DNA from: Candidatus Gastranaerophilales bacterium
Lineage (GTDB): Bacteria; Cyanobacteriota; Vampirovibrionia; Gastranaerophilales; Gastranaerophilaceae
Length of the DNA: 35,239 nt
Direction of reading: 5' to 3'
Assembly (NCBI GenBank): GCA_944323255.1
Contig: CALURU010000021.1
Span: 1-35,239, forward strand
Position 1 is the stretch's first letter; the number at the start of each line of letters is the position of its first letter. Made by a program: the position numbers and the translations under genes. Under the pieces are notes generated by a model, which worked only from the letters and a program-made list of their open reading frames with translations, ran no database searches and had not been told where the DNA came from. Shown in pieces: positions 8,500 to 16,160 of this stretch.

Positions 8500-9612
8500 C
8501 TATATATAATTCAACGGATTATTAGGTTGACCGTTAACCCTTACTTCAAAATGGCAATGAGGTCCGGTACTGTATCCTGTTGTACCTTCATATCCAATAG
8601 TCTGTCCTTTTGAGACCCGCTGACCATTTGAAACAGCTATTGAATTCATATGAGCGTAAAGCGTTGTCATAGGCTTGCCATTTACAACCCCATGCTCCAA
8701 AATAACAACTTTGCCATAACCGCCATACCAGCCCGAATAAATAACTTTACCGGAATTAGATGCCTTTATTGCACCTAAATTCGGTCCTCCTATATCAACA
8801 CCGGAATGGAATGATTTTGTGTTAAAAATAGGATGAGTACGCCACCCGAAAGGCGAGGTTATCCGTCCCTGGATAGGTTTTATGAAGCCTGATGCAATTT
8901 GCAAATCAGTATCTTTAGCAGTTCGGTTGATATACGAACCAATACTTGCCGACTGTTTTGCAAGCTCTCTCTCTGCCTTTTGATAAGCCACACGATCTGT
9001 ACGCAGCTTATTAATCATGCTTTCATTTTTAGCGATAGCCTGCTGAATATAAGACTGCTGGGTGTTAATAGAAGCAACCGAACGCTCCAGATTACGTTTA
9101 CGAGCCTCTATATTATATTTTAGCATCGCAATTTCCTGCGCCTTTTGTTTTGCAGACGCCATACGTTGATAATCATCTTTCAGAATAATTTTTTGGTAAT
9201 ACATTCTGTCAACCAGCATATTTATATCTTCAGATGTTATCAAAAGCTCAAAGAAAGCTTTTCTTTGGGATTTAAAAACTTTTCTTATGTGACCTGCAAG
9301 TACATTATTAAGCTTGGTATACTCTGCGGCGGCTTCATCGAGCTGTGCCTGCATGCCATTTAATTCTTTTTGGGCAGAAATTATTTGAGTCTTTGATTGT
9401 TGAAGTGAATTTGTCGCATTTTCTAATTTTTGCTGATTCTTATATAACTTGTTGGTTTCCAAGCTCTCTAGCCATTTTAAGTGATTAATCTTTGCACGTG
9501 TTTGTTTTTTACGTGCTTCCAAATCTTGAGTCGCATATGAACTGCAACACGTAAAAATTCCGAATATTATGCTGAAAAATATTAATAAACTTAATATTTT
9601 TTTTGAATTCAT
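8500..9612 (-). CDS. EnvC-like murein hydrolase activator (M23/LytM)
   Basis: A periplasmic factor that either cleaves peptidoglycan cross-links or activates amidases at division. The 370-residue product has an N-terminal hydrophobic segment (residues 4-20, cleavage probably near CCSSYA), a long coiled coil (about 30-225) and a C-terminal LytM domain (about 245-370). Zinc-site residues are intact: His269 and Asp273 in FHSGVDIG, and His354 in GPHCHFE, plus His321 in LYAHMN. Intact ligands suggest real endopeptidase activity, unlike E. coli EnvC. Cys22-Cys23 could be read as a weak lipobox. The start follows the stop of a 37-codon gene by one base. Confidence 0.88.
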   Translation of the reverse strand: MNSKKILSLLIFFSIIFGIFTCCSSYATQDLEARKKQTRAKINHLKWLESLETNKLYKNQQKLENATNSLQQSKTQIISAQKELNGMQAQLDEAAAEYTKLNNVLAGHIRKVFKSQRKAFFELLITSEDINMLVDRMYYQKIILKDDYQRMASAKQKAQEIAMLKYNIEARKRNLERSVASINTQQSYIQQAIAKNESMINKLRTDRVAYQKAERELAKQSASIGSYINRTAKDTDLQIASGFIKPIQGRITSPFGWRTHPIFNTKSFHSGVDIGGPNLGAIKASNSGKVIYSGWYGGYGKVVILEHGVVNGKPMTTLYAHMNSIAVSNGQRVSKGQTIGYEGTTGYSTGPHCHFEVRVNGQPNNPLNYI

Positions 9613-9613
9613 C

Positions 9614-9727
9614 CTAATTCCCCATGCTTAATATGGCAATAACAGCCGTACCGCCTAAAAGCCACAAAGCAACGGCAGCAAAGATAAATCCCACTATCAC
9701 CTTTTTGTTTCTTCTAAAAAATTCCAT
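9614..9727 (-). CDS. Small single-pass membrane protein, 37 aa
   Basis: This short gene has a strong ribosome binding site (GAGGTGG) and encodes MEFFRRNKKVIVGFIF followed by a hydrophobic helix (about residues 10-33) and a short polar end, so N-in topology by the positive-inside rule. Its TAG is followed after one G by the ATG of the EnvC-like gene, so the two are coupled. The N-terminus resembles the anchor of PpiD/SurA-type foldases, but nothing follows it. The function is unknown; it may be a regulator or anchor of the envelope operon. Confidence 0.7.
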   Translation of the reverse strand: MEFFRRNKKVIVGFIFAAVALWLLGGTAVIAILSMGN

Positions 9728-9743
9728 TTCCACCTCTTTTAAT

Positions 9744-9772
9744 ATAATATTACAAAAATATCAGAAGAGCAA
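9744..9772 (-). promoter_or_regulatory. Promoter of the envelope operon
   Basis: On the minus strand, -35 TTGCTC (9767-9772), a 17-bp spacer and -10 TATTAT (9744-9749) stand just upstream of the 37-codon gene. They would drive it, the EnvC-like gene, the LptD-like gene and the aldolase. Confidence 0.5.
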
Positions 9773-9815
9773 TTAATTTAATATTTCTATACGATACACA
9801 CAAAAAAAAACGAAA

Positions 9816-9850
9816 ATAAAAAAAAGCAGCAATAACGCCGCTTTTTTTTT
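9816..9850 (+). terminator. Hairpin with T-run, copy a of the junction motif
   Basis: AAAAAGC-A-GC, loop AATAAC, GC-C-GCTTTTTTTTT: a short GC stem with one mismatch, extended by A/T pairs. It ends directly in ATGGTGTCG (9851-9859), the same arrangement seen at 11435 and 11636. Confidence 0.55.
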
Positions 9851-9855
9851 ATGGT

Positions 9856-10023
9856 GTCGTTAACGTTACTATATTGGAACCCTTTGACAATAGAATTGTA
9901 CCTGATAAAAACACCTGTTTGCCAGCAGGCATGAACGTTTACGTCGAACTTATCAGTATAATTAAAGACTCTACGCAGGAATATTACAACATGAGGATTG
10001 CTTTGGGGATGCAATGCCACTAG
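9856..10023 (+). pseudogene. Orphan C-terminal tail of a lost serine recombinase
   Basis: An open frame of 55 codons reads straight out of the TGTCG junction and ends at TAG 10021-10023. Its product aligns with the frame at 11667-11810: both have EPFD at residues 8-11 and end with STQEYYNMR, two residues, then LG; the present copy has eight extra residues in the middle. It has no ribosome binding site and no good start codon, so it is probably not expressed alone. Because the 11667 copy continues the serine recombinase frame across the att core, I interpret this as the tail of a second, now lost, recombinase. Confidence 0.6.
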
Positions 10024-10061
10024 TTCAGTTTTCATTGTATAATGGATTAAAAGGAGTTAAT

Positions 10062-10910
10062 ATGGACGAGGAAGATAAAAAAACTTCAATAAAACTGTTT
10101 GAAGATTATAAGGTCAGAACAAGTTGGGATAATGAAAAAGAAACCTGGTATTTTTCAGTAGTTGATATTGTAGGTATATTGTCAGGAAGTACAAATCCTA
10201 ACAATTATTGGAAAGTTCTTAAAAACAGACTACGCAAGGAAGGTAGTCAGTTGGTTACAAGTTGTAACCAACTGAAAATGAAATCTTCTGATGGAAAGTA
10301 TTATAAGACAGATGTCCTTGATACTGAAGGAGTATTACGGCTTGTTCAATCTATTCCAAGCCCCAAAGCCGAGCCTTTTAAGCTATGGTTAGCAAAAGTC
10401 GGAAGTGAAAGACTTGATGAAATGCAAGACCCTGAAATTGCTATTAACAGGGCATTGCAATATTATTTAGCTAAAGGTTATTCTCCTGAATGGATAAACC
10501 AACGCTTAAAATCCATTGAAATAAGAAAAGCACTCACAGATGAATGGCAGAGAAGCGGTGTCAAAAATTCTGAATATGCTATTCTTACAGATATACTCAC
10601 ACAGGAATGGTCCGGCATGAAAACCCGTGAATATAAAAATTTTAAAGGGTTAAAGAAGGAAAGCCTTAGAGATAACATGTCGAATATAGAACTTGTTTTA
10701 AATATGCTGGCGGAAGTATCAACAACAGAAATTTCAAAACAAAAAAATCCTAAAACATTGAATGAAAATAAATCCGTAGCAAAACAAGGCGGCAGTATTG
10801 CAAAAGAAGCACGTAAAAAACTTGAACTTGAAACAGGGAAACCTGTTATAACTGATGAAAACTTTTTGCCTAATCAGCGAAAAGCCAGGCGAATAAAGAA
10901 AAATGATTAA
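10062..10910 (+). CDS. BRO-N/antirepressor-type DNA-binding protein
   Basis: The 282-residue product has an N-terminal BRO-like domain (about residues 12-110; WYFSVVDIVGILSGSTNP and NYWKVLKNRL are typical), found in phage antirepressors and mobile elements. A conserved helical C-terminal part follows with YAILTDILTQEWSGM, FKGLKKESLRDNMSNIELVL and a final ITDENFLP, similar in layout to DinD-type proteins. The role is inferred to be DNA binding in regulation or damage response. I chose ATG 10062, preceded by AAGGAG, instead of the in-frame ATG 10014, which overlaps the recombinase relic. TATAAT at 10038-10043 is the likely -10. Confidence 0.8.
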   Translation: MDEEDKKTSIKLFEDYKVRTSWDNEKETWYFSVVDIVGILSGSTNPNNYWKVLKNRLRKEGSQLVTSCNQLKMKSSDGKYYKTDVLDTEGVLRLVQSIPSPKAEPFKLWLAKVGSERLDEMQDPEIAINRALQYYLAKGYSPEWINQRLKSIEIRKALTDEWQRSGVKNSEYAILTDILTQEWSGMKTREYKNFKGLKKESLRDNMSNIELVLNMLAEVSTTEISKQKNPKTLNENKSVAKQGGSIAKEARKKLELETGKPVITDENFLPNQRKARRIKKND

Positions 10911-10976
10911 AAAACATTGATTCGTTTGAACCCGCAAATAATATTTGAATACTAAAATTATGATAAAGGAGATTTT

Positions 10977-11399
10977 ATGAAAAAGTTATTTATTTTATTT
11001 ATTACTGCAATTCTATTCACTGTGAATGGAGCATTTGCCCGTGATGTTGACAGAAAAATTATTAAAGATGCAACAGTAGAACAAATACAAGCAATAATTC
11101 TGGATACAATTAGTCTTTATGAAGGAGTAATTACCAAAAAAGAGATAAATAAAAATGAACACAAATATGTGGTTGATTATAATGGAACAACTTTTTTGGG
11201 TATGGTAGGCTGGTCTAAAGATAAAAAATATCCTAAAGCTATGTTTTCTTGCCAATTAAAACAAAAAGGCAAGGATGTAGAAATAGTTTCAAGAAAAGTT
11301 ATTTATTCAGGTTGGTTTGGTCCGCAAGCTGTTTTTAATCACTACAAAAAAATATATCAAGAAATAGAATATCAAGGATTTGTAATAGAAAAAGGATAG
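10977..11399 (+). CDS. Small secreted protein of unknown function, 140 aa
   Basis: A clear Sec signal peptide (MKKLFILFITAILFTVNGAFA, cleavage before RDV) precedes about 119 mature residues with several beta-like segments, for example EHKYVVDYNGTTFLGMVGW and GKDVEIVSRKVIYSGWFG. No lipobox, no membrane anchor. It has a strong AAAGGAG ribosome binding site and an excellent terminator just downstream. I do not recognise the family. Its placement between relics of a mobile element makes it accessory cargo. Confidence 0.7.
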   Translation: MKKLFILFITAILFTVNGAFARDVDRKIIKDATVEQIQAIILDTISLYEGVITKKEINKNEHKYVVDYNGTTFLGMVGWSKDKKYPKAMFSCQLKQKGKDVEIVSRKVIYSGWFGPQAVFNHYKKIYQEIEYQGFVIEKG

Positions 11400-11434
11400 A
11401 AACTTACAATATGCAATTTTTGTATTTAATAAAT

Positions 11435-11468
11435 AAAAAAGAGAGTAACTTTTGTTACTCTCTTTTTT
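11435..11468. terminator. Perfect bidirectional terminator, copy b of the junction motif
   Basis: A perfect 15-bp stem (AAAAAAGAGAGTAAC with GTTACTCTCTTTTTT) closes a TTTT loop. It ends the small secreted gene, and its T-run continues into ATGGTGTCGTAGG. Confidence 0.92.
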
Positions 11469-11470
11469 AT

Positions 11471-11633
11471 GGTGTCGTAGGCGGGACTGTCTTGGTCGCT
11501 CGCATTTAACGGCAATTCCGTGTTTTGTTTTCTGTAATTTCATCACATCAAACAAAAGCACTCCGCTCCCGCTTGAACCTGACAAGGCTTCGCCTTGTGG
11601 GGTTCTGCGTCCCCCAATACAATCTACTTGCAT
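11471..11633 (-). other. Truncated tRNA 3' end plus GC-richer gene-free segment
   Basis: Read on the minus strand, 11471-11488 gives AGTCCCGCC, then TACGAC-A-CCA. That is the 3' half of a T-arm, an acceptor strand, discriminator A and an encoded CCA, followed by a terminator hairpin. It matches tRNA-Leu(GAG) at 29660-29675 except for TA in place of AT. The rest of the tRNA is missing: upstream sequence is unrelated. The remaining 145 bp are GC-richer, contain a small hairpin (ACAAGGC-TTC-GCCTTGT) and hold no credible gene. Confidence 0.55.
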
Positions 11634-11635
11634 TA

Positions 11636-11661
11636 AAAAAGACTCCGTAAGGAGTCTTTTT
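11636..11661. terminator. Terminator, copy c; probable original tRNA-Leu terminator
   Basis: AAAAAGACTCC, loop GTAA, GGAGTCTTTTT: an 11-bp perfect stem with U-tracts in either direction. It is followed by ATGG and the left att core. In the reconstructed pre-integration locus it would lie directly after the CCA end of tRNA-Leu(GAG) on the minus strand. Confidence 0.85.
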
Positions 11662-11665
11662 ATGG

Positions 11666-11672
11666 TGTCGAT
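11666..11672. repeat. attL core TGTCGAT of the 18-kb element
   Basis: TGTCGAT is shared with 29660-29666. On its left is ATGG (antisense CCA plus terminator). On its right is AAACTCCCG, opening the in-frame recombinase tail. Confidence 0.75.
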
Positions 11673-11810
11673 AAACTCCCGAATATGGAACCCTTCGATA
11701 AAGTCATTATACCAGAAATTAACTTATATTCAAGTCTTATCCATGTAATGAAACAATCAACTCAAGAGTATTACAATATGAGAAATCTTTTAGGATTTAA
11801 GTACTCCTAA
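11667..11810 (+). pseudogene. Detached 3' part of the serine recombinase gene (47 codons)
   Basis: The frame GTC GAT AAA reads from the att core to TAA 11808-11810 and encodes VDKLPNMEPFDK onwards, ending in STQEYYNMRNLLGFKYS. In a circularised element, the recombinase codons AAG TTA AAT (29652-29660) would continue straight into this frame, giving about 607 residues instead of 565. An internal ATG at 11685 could give a 41-residue peptide, but no ribosome binding site precedes it. I infer that this is a coding segment in the circle only. Confidence 0.7.
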
Positions 11811-11831
11811 GAGTTGGAATTACCTTTGTAG

Positions 11832-11837
11832 TATAAT
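11832..11837 (+). promoter_or_regulatory. Probable -10 of abiH
   Basis: A perfect TATAAT lies 31 nt before the start codon. No clear -35 is seen. The equivalent position after the relic tail at 10023 also carries TATAAT before the BRO gene. Confidence 0.45.
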
Positions 11838-11868
11838 AGTATTGTTGAAATTTTTTAGGGATATATGA

Positions 11869-13026
11869 ATGGATATTCTGATTATAGGGAATGGTTTTGA
11901 CCTTGCACATGGCTTAAAAACTTCATACAAAGACTTTTTAGACTTTTGCAAAGAACAGTCAAGGACACATACCCCAGTAACTTATTTTGATTATAAACAT
12001 TGCTTAGCAACTAACCTTTGGTTGAAGCACTTTATTAACAGGCAAGAAAAACTTGGAGATACTTGGATTGACTTAGAAAAGGAAATTTATGAAGTCGTCA
12101 AATTTATTAACAAGCATCCTACTGCAAGCAATAGTGGCTCTACATCAATGTTTTGTCCTAAAATATTATTAATTGAAAAAACTGATAACTCTTTTACTTT
12201 TAATCAATTAAAAGAGAAGTATTTTAGACAGCCCAAGGATTTTGAACAAGTAAAAACAAATAATTATAAAATATTAACGCAAATCGTTGATAGTAGATTT
12301 GTTGAAATATATCTGGAAAAATCTAACTTTTTTATCAATTTCTTATACGACCAATTAAGAGAATTTACAAAGGGATTTGAGCTTTATTTAATTCATGAAG
12401 TCCTTGAACAATTAAATGAAAATTCACCATATAAACTATCTCTACAATCTATTGGTGTTGCTCCTAGTAGCCAAGATGTACATATTCTCAGTTTTAATTA
12501 TACTGATACTTGTGAAAAACTTTATAATAATAAATTTAATGCATACTGCGAATTAAGAATCAAGCCAGTTTATGTACATGGAAAAGTAGGATGTAATAAT
12601 ACTTGTGAACTTGTTCTAGGAACTCATAGCTTTGAAAGCTCAGAAAAATATGGTGCAATTTCTCCTCGTTTAAATGTATTTAAAAAACATAATCAGAGAC
12701 ATCGATATGGAACTATTGAGGCATATCAAGGTTTAATAAGAACTCTAACAGACCCTAAGCGAATTATTAAACCCGTATTTCACATAATTGGGCATTCTCT
12801 AGATGAAACAGACCATAAGATATTAAAACATATATTAATGATTAATAAAAATGCTACTATAAAAGTCTATTATCATAATGAAGAATCGCAAGAAAGATTG
12901 ATTAATAACATTACAGATATTATTACCGAAGAAGAAGTAATGACAAGAGTTCAACTCATAGACCAACATGATGAAAAAAGAGGACTCCTAAGACCTGTAA
13001 ATAAAGAAGTTTTAATTTCATCTTAA
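11869..13026 (+). CDS. abiH: AbiH-family abortive infection protein
   Basis: Anti-phage abortive infection protein of the AbiH family (Pfam PF14253). The mechanism is not established, but the fold begins with a nucleotide-binding Rossmann-like turn. Seen: N-terminal ILIIGNGFDLAHGLKTSY, the central HILSFNYTDTCEKLY, the YVHGKVGCNNTCELVLGTH segment with the conserved HG and LG.H, and a C-terminal VFHIIGHSLDETDHKIL motif. Together these are diagnostic of the family. The 385 residues are a typical length. RBS AGGG is 8 nt upstream. It is the first gene inside the left end of the element, on its own promoter. Confidence 0.87.
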   Translation: MDILIIGNGFDLAHGLKTSYKDFLDFCKEQSRTHTPVTYFDYKHCLATNLWLKHFINRQEKLGDTWIDLEKEIYEVVKFINKHPTASNSGSTSMFCPKILLIEKTDNSFTFNQLKEKYFRQPKDFEQVKTNNYKILTQIVDSRFVEIYLEKSNFFINFLYDQLREFTKGFELYLIHEVLEQLNENSPYKLSLQSIGVAPSSQDVHILSFNYTDTCEKLYNNKFNAYCELRIKPVYVHGKVGCNNTCELVLGTHSFESSEKYGAISPRLNVFKKHNQRHRYGTIEAYQGLIRTLTDPKRIIKPVFHIIGHSLDETDHKILKHILMINKNATIKVYYHNEESQERLINNITDIITEEEVMTRVQLIDQHDEKRGLLRPVNKEVLISS

Positions 13027-13358
13027 TATCTATTGTTATACTAAATTTATTTATAACTACATTGTTAAAGAGGTTGTTTACTTAGAGCTATATGTGTTTG
13101 ATGCATATACAGTTATATTAGAATTGTAAATAATTAATGTTTTTAACCTTAAAAATTTACATACTAGAGGCAGCTTATAATAAGGATTGTAAGACTTAAA
13201 TAAATATATATAAGAAGAAACAAACTCTCCTTAAAACGCTTCCTAGTGGCTTCTAATTAAACAATTATAGACGCTAACAGTCATTATATAATTTTTCTTT
13301 ACTGCAAATATCATAAACAGCATTTTTATAGTAAAATACAACAAAGGAGAATTCTACT
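13027..13358. other. Gene-free 330 bp between abiH and hsdM
   Basis: Very AT-rich, with no credible gene and no clear terminator after abiH. The region just before hsdM contains TATAGTAAAAT, a candidate -10 near 13328-13338, and an AAAGGAG ribosome binding site. Nothing else is recognised. Confidence 0.35.
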
Positions 13359-14816
13359 ATGGCAACTATTTTAGAGCAAAAATCACAGATTGATAAACTA
13401 TGGGAAACATTTTGGTCTAACGGAATATCAAACCCCCTAACTGTGATAGAACAAATTTCATATCTCCTTTTTATCAAAGAGCTTGATGAAAAACATACTC
13501 TGGAAGAAAGAAAGTCTCTAAAGTTTAACAAGCCTATTGAGCATCCAATATTTAAAGATGATGCAGATTCTCAAATAATGCGTTGGTCTAGGTTTAAAGA
13601 CTTGAAACCTAGTGAGATGTTTGATGTTGTCCAAAACAAAGTCTTTCCTTTTATTAAGACTTTGGGCGGTGATAAGTTTGCTCAATATATGCAAAATGCG
13701 GTATTTATGATACCAACTCCCGGATTATTGGCTACTGCCGTAGATATGATTTCTAATTTAGAGATGAAAGATATTGATACTAAAGGGGATTTGTATGAAT
13801 ACCTTTTGTCTAAAATAGCTCAAGCAGGTGTAAACGGTCAATTCAGAACCCCAAGGCATATTGGTAAAATGATGGTAGAATTGGCTGATATTAAACCAGA
13901 TGATATTATTTGCGACCCGGCATGCGGTACAGCAGGCTTTTTAGTTTGTGCAACTCTATACCTTAGAGAAAAATATCCTGAAGCATTTATGGATGCAAAG
14001 TTTAACAAACACTTTAGCGAAAATATGTTTTATGGTTACGATTTTGATTATTCTATGTTGCGTATAGCTTCAATGAATATGATGACACACGGACACAAAA
14101 ACCCTAATATAGAATATCAAGATTCATTATCTGAAGATGTTTCAAGTTTAGCTGACTTTTGTACTTGTGTTATAGCTAACCCTCCATTTAAAGGCTCTCT
14201 TAATGAAGATACTATTGCTAAAAATATAGTATCAGCTGTTAAAACTACAAAAACAGAGCTTCTGTTTTTAGCCTTGATGATTAGAATACTAAAATCAGGA
14301 GGTAGAGCCTGTGTCATAGTTCCTGATGGTGTACTGTTTGGAACGTCAAATGCTCATTTATCCATAAGAAAAAAACTTATTGATGAACAACAACTGCAAG
14401 CGGTAATTTCTATGCCTTCAGGTGTTTTTAAACCCTATGCAGGAGTGTCAACAGCTATTTTAATATTCACTAAGACGAATTCAGGCGGTACAGATAAAGT
14501 CTGGTTCTATGATATGCAAAATGATGGCTTTACGCTAAACGATAACCGCACACCAATAGAAGAAAATGATATCCCTGATATTATTAAAACCTACAAAAAC
14601 AGATTTAATCAAGATAATACAGATAAAAAATCTAAACACTTCTTTGTAGATGTAGATGAAATTAGAAAGAATAACTACGACCTAAGTATTAACAAGTACA
14701 AAGAAGTAGAATATGAACAAGTCCAATATGACTCACCAAAAACAATTTTGGCTGAAATTCAAACTCTTGAAACCGAAATCCAACAAGGCTTGGCTGAATT
14801 GGAGGCTATGCTGTAG
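13359..14816 (+). CDS. hsdM: Type I restriction-modification methyltransferase subunit M
   Basis: N6-adenine methyltransferase subunit that acts with HsdS (M2S) and with HsdR in the restriction complex. The 485-residue product has the helical N-terminal domain (residues 8-130), then the SAM-binding motif DPACGTAGFL (186-195) and catalytic NPPF (274-277). The GQFRTPRHIGKMMVELA segment (about 160-176) is characteristic of HsdM. Ribosome binding site AAAGGAG. Its TAG shares one base with the GTG start of hsdS, so translation is coupled. Confidence 0.95.
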   Translation: MATILEQKSQIDKLWETFWSNGISNPLTVIEQISYLLFIKELDEKHTLEERKSLKFNKPIEHPIFKDDADSQIMRWSRFKDLKPSEMFDVVQNKVFPFIKTLGGDKFAQYMQNAVFMIPTPGLLATAVDMISNLEMKDIDTKGDLYEYLLSKIAQAGVNGQFRTPRHIGKMMVELADIKPDDIICDPACGTAGFLVCATLYLREKYPEAFMDAKFNKHFSENMFYGYDFDYSMLRIASMNMMTHGHKNPNIEYQDSLSEDVSSLADFCTCVIANPPFKGSLNEDTIAKNIVSAVKTTKTELLFLALMIRILKSGGRACVIVPDGVLFGTSNAHLSIRKKLIDEQQLQAVISMPSGVFKPYAGVSTAILIFTKTNSGGTDKVWFYDMQNDGFTLNDNRTPIEENDIPDIIKTYKNRFNQDNTDKKSKHFFVDVDEIRKNNYDLSINKYKEVEYEQVQYDSPKTILAEIQTLETEIQQGLAELEAML

Positions 14817-15985
14817 TGGTAGAGTATAAGAAACTAAACGAAATAGCTACTATTATAAACGGATATGCTTTTAAAAGCTCAAAGTACATAACCAACGGTT
14901 ATAGGGTTATTAGAATAACAAATGTTCAGAAAGGTTTTCTTTGTGATGATGACCCAAAATATTATGCACAAGAAAAGAGCTTGTCGAAATATGAGCTTTT
15001 CGAGAAAGATATATTGATTTCCTTAACAGGAAATGTTGGTAGAGTAGGCTTTGTAGAGAAAGATATTCTTCCTGCATATTTAAATCAACGAGTTGGTTGT
15101 ATCAGAATAAATAGTGAGACTATATTACCAAGATATTTATTTCATTTCCTTAATAATGATTTGTTTGAACAAATGTGTATTAAAGAAGCGAAGGGAATTG
15201 CACAACTAAACTTGAGTACAGAATGGTTAAAAAATGTTAGAGTGAGAGTTCCAAGTCTTGAAGACCAGCAACGTATAGTAAATATATTAGATAAGGCAGA
15301 AGAGATACGCACAAAGAAAAAGCTTGCAAACGAAAAGCTGGATGAATTCCTAAAATCAACTTTCATCGACATGTTCGGCGACCCTGTTACTAATCCAAAA
15401 GATTTCCCAACTCAAAAATTAAATGATATTGCTACATTAAAAAATGGTATTAACTTTTTAAAGGGGGATAGTGGATTCGAAGTTAAATGTCTAGGCGTAT
15501 CAAATTTTAAAGATAATAATTTTATAGTTGATAGTACTAATTTCAATGTAGTAGAGGTTTCTAACAAACCAAGTGAAGATTATTATCTAAAGAAAAATGA
15601 TATAGTTTTTGTTAGGTCTAATGGTAGTAAAGAATTAGTTGGTAGAACAGTACTAATTAAAACCGAAGGAAAAATAGTATTTAGTGGTTTTTGTATAAGA
15701 TGTAGATTAACTAGCAATATGAATCCAATTTATTTACTAATGTTATTAAAAACAGAATCTATGAAAAATGCTTTTAGTCATGACGGTCATGGTTGTAATA
15801 TTAAAAGTTTAAATCAACAAATGCTGGGTAATTTAGACATTATTATTTCACCACTAGAACTTCAAAACCAATTTGCCCAAATAGTCCACAAAGTCGAAGC
15901 ACAAAAGGAAAAGAACCAAAAAGTAATCGAACAGATGGACAACCTCTTCAACTCCCTCATGCAACAAGCGTTTAATTATAAATAA
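14816..15985 (+). CDS. hsdS: Type I restriction-modification specificity subunit S
   Basis: Determines the bipartite DNA target of the type I complex. The 389-residue product has two target recognition domains, each starting with a similar K-L-N-(E/D)-I-A-T pattern (residues 5-11 and about 203-209). They are separated by a coiled-coil conserved region with LEDQQRIVNILDKAEEIR and FIDMFGDPVTNPK, and a second coiled coil lies at the C-terminus. Start GTG 14816 with GGAGG ten bases upstream. There is no second or partial hsdS copy and no inverted TRD repeat, so no sign of specificity shuffling here. Recognition bases cannot be predicted from the sequence. Confidence 0.93.
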   Translation: MVEYKKLNEIATIINGYAFKSSKYITNGYRVIRITNVQKGFLCDDDPKYYAQEKSLSKYELFEKDILISLTGNVGRVGFVEKDILPAYLNQRVGCIRINSETILPRYLFHFLNNDLFEQMCIKEAKGIAQLNLSTEWLKNVRVRVPSLEDQQRIVNILDKAEEIRTKKKLANEKLDEFLKSTFIDMFGDPVTNPKDFPTQKLNDIATLKNGINFLKGDSGFEVKCLGVSNFKDNNFIVDSTNFNVVEVSNKPSEDYYLKKNDIVFVRSNGSKELVGRTVLIKTEGKIVFSGFCIRCRLTSNMNPIYLLMLLKTESMKNAFSHDGHGCNIKSLNQQMLGNLDIIISPLELQNQFAQIVHKVEAQKEKNQKVIEQMDNLFNSLMQQAFNYK

Positions 15986-16051
15986 TTGTAAAGCTTTGTT
16001 ACGATTTTTCTGCTATGAGCGTAGTGCCAAGCCATGCCACGTTGAAACAAC

Positions 16052-16060
16052 TGTTATAAT
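16052..16060 (+). promoter_or_regulatory. Extended -10 promoter of the yjzC-like gene
   Basis: TG-T-TATAAT is a perfect extended -10. The predicted start near 16067 gives a leader of about 94 nt. Confidence 0.55.
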
Positions 16061-16073
16061 AGAAATATAGAGA

Positions 16074-16130
16074 CAAGTGTTCCCAAAACACTTACTCTGT
16101 CGATGATACAAATTGTGTCGTCGTAATGGG
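16074..16130 (+). promoter_or_regulatory. Structured 5' leader of the yjzC-like gene
   Basis: Two hairpins can form in the leader: AAGTGTT/AACACTT (about 16075-16092) and CGATGATA/TGTCGTCG with a CAAATTG loop (about 16098-16121). They precede a near-perfect ribosome binding site (AAAGGAGGTG). It could be a translational or attenuation control; no known riboswitch class is recognised. Confidence 0.3.
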
Positions 16131-16160
16131 GATAAAATAATTGAAAGGAGGTGAAACCTA

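Larger units (their letters stand above)
9849..11470 (+). mobile_element. Relic of a related integrated element (element A)
   Basis: Bounded by two copies of TTTTTTATGGTGTCGT (ending at 9860 and 11478). Immediately inside the left copy is a detached recombinase C-terminal tail homologous to that of the large element at 11.7-29.7 kb. Downstream of the BRO gene, 10928-10958 shares 25 of 31 positions with the 3' end of the serine recombinase gene (GAACCCGCAAA, 6-nt gap, TTGAATACTAAAAT). No intact recombinase remains. I infer a decayed cousin that inserted at a similar tRNA 3' end; the right boundary is uncertain. Confidence 0.45.

Noticed and set aside
10014..10061. Upstream start of the BRO-type gene at 10014
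   Set aside because: No ribosome binding site, and it lies upstream of the TATAAT at 10038; ATG 10062 has AAGGAG.
11473..11488. Copy b (TGTCGTAGGCGGGACT) as the left att site of the 18-kb element
   Set aside because: It looks closer to the tRNA over 16 nt, but copy c matches the core exactly, restores CCA plus terminator on one side and continues the recombinase frame on the other. Copy b does neither; its right side is tRNA-like, not element-like.
11307..11633. Minus-strand open frame of 108 codons
   Set aside because: It runs through a truncated tRNA end, a perfect terminator and the 3' part of a secreted-protein gene; no ribosome binding site.
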